A DNA stretch of 64,000 bases from Sideroxydans sp. (GTDB lineage Bacteria; Pseudomonadota; Gammaproteobacteria; Burkholderiales; Gallionellaceae). The notes below the pieces were generated by a model. That model made no database searches. It saw nothing but the letters and a program-made list of their open reading frames with translations, and had not been told where the DNA came from. The position numbers and the translations under genes were made by a program. Positions within the stretch are counted from its first letter, which is position 1. Each line of letters begins with the position of its first letter. The stretch spans positions 147,773 to 211,772 of the forward strand of contig JAGXGC010000019.1 in assembly GCA_024636935.1 (NCBI GenBank), given 5' to 3'. Below, in pieces: positions 63,777-64,000 of this stretch.

Positions 63777-63876
63777 GTCCTGGGAATATCTTACCTTCGA
63801 GCGTCCGCTCCCGAGTGAATTTCAGACATCCGATTTTCATTTAGACATCAGTCCTTGGTTAACCCATAGCAGTCAT
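63777..63876. repeat. dispersed intergenic repeat, copy 2
   Basis: gtcctgggaatatcttaccttcgagcgtccgctcccgagtgaatttcagacatccgattttcatttagacatcagtccttggttaacccatagcagtcat. Confidence 0.9.
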
Positions 63877-63897
63877 AGAAGATTTACTATATCGGAC

Positions 63898-63964
63898 ACT
63901 CAACGTTTGAATTCACCGGCCAGCGCGGCTTTTCATGCAGGTCCGGTGGAATGATGGGTTGGGC
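63898..63964 (-). other. integron attC-like recombination site
   Basis: Minus strand GCCCAAC-CCATC-ATTCCACCGG...CCGGTGAAT-TCAAAC-GTTGAGT: matches RYYYAAC...GTTRRRY with imperfect inner inverted repeat and one extrahelical base. Confidence 0.65.
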
Positions 63965-64000
63965 AGCGGCATGTCATCTCAGTGGCCTAAACAATTCCGA

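Overview
The window looks like a betaproteobacterial chromosome segment; by gene content it is probably Gallionellaceae or a related iron/sulfur chemolithotroph (inference). The left ~35 kb is mostly core genome: uvrB; the bamA-skp-lpxD-fabZ-lpxA-lpxB-rnhB envelope operon with rseP, dxr, cdsA, uppS, frr, pyrH, tsf and rpsB; nlpD-pcm-surE; mrp; mltB; trxB; PII; fur; nadE; rmuC; typA. From ~37.6 to 55.8 kb there is a dense sulfur-oxidation island: fadL-like, dsrE-like, tusA, fccB-like flavoprotein, cytochrome c, soxZ, soxY, SLC13 permease, SulP, soeCBA-like, sat and aprMBA. The right end holds accessory genes (SnoaL-like, SlyD-like, TPR, DUF4279-like, HIT, LprI-like, DUF2339), dispersed intergenic repeats and an integron attC-like site at the right edge. 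Main second-look items: (1) mrp is interrupted by an in-frame TAG exactly at the Walker A lysine codon; (2) a directional promoter module (CCC-N3/4-GGGGTTAY ... TTTCAC ... TATGG) recurs upstream of all four sulfur-oxidation transcription units visible here; (3) a near-perfect 7-1-7 Fur box tandem precedes an outer-membrane barrel / FMN-binding / small membrane protein operon; (4) a 67-nt attC-like site lies at 63898-63964; (5) there is a perfect-phase triple 12-bp tandem repeat at 20187-20222. All family names come from reading the translated ORFs; no database search was run.
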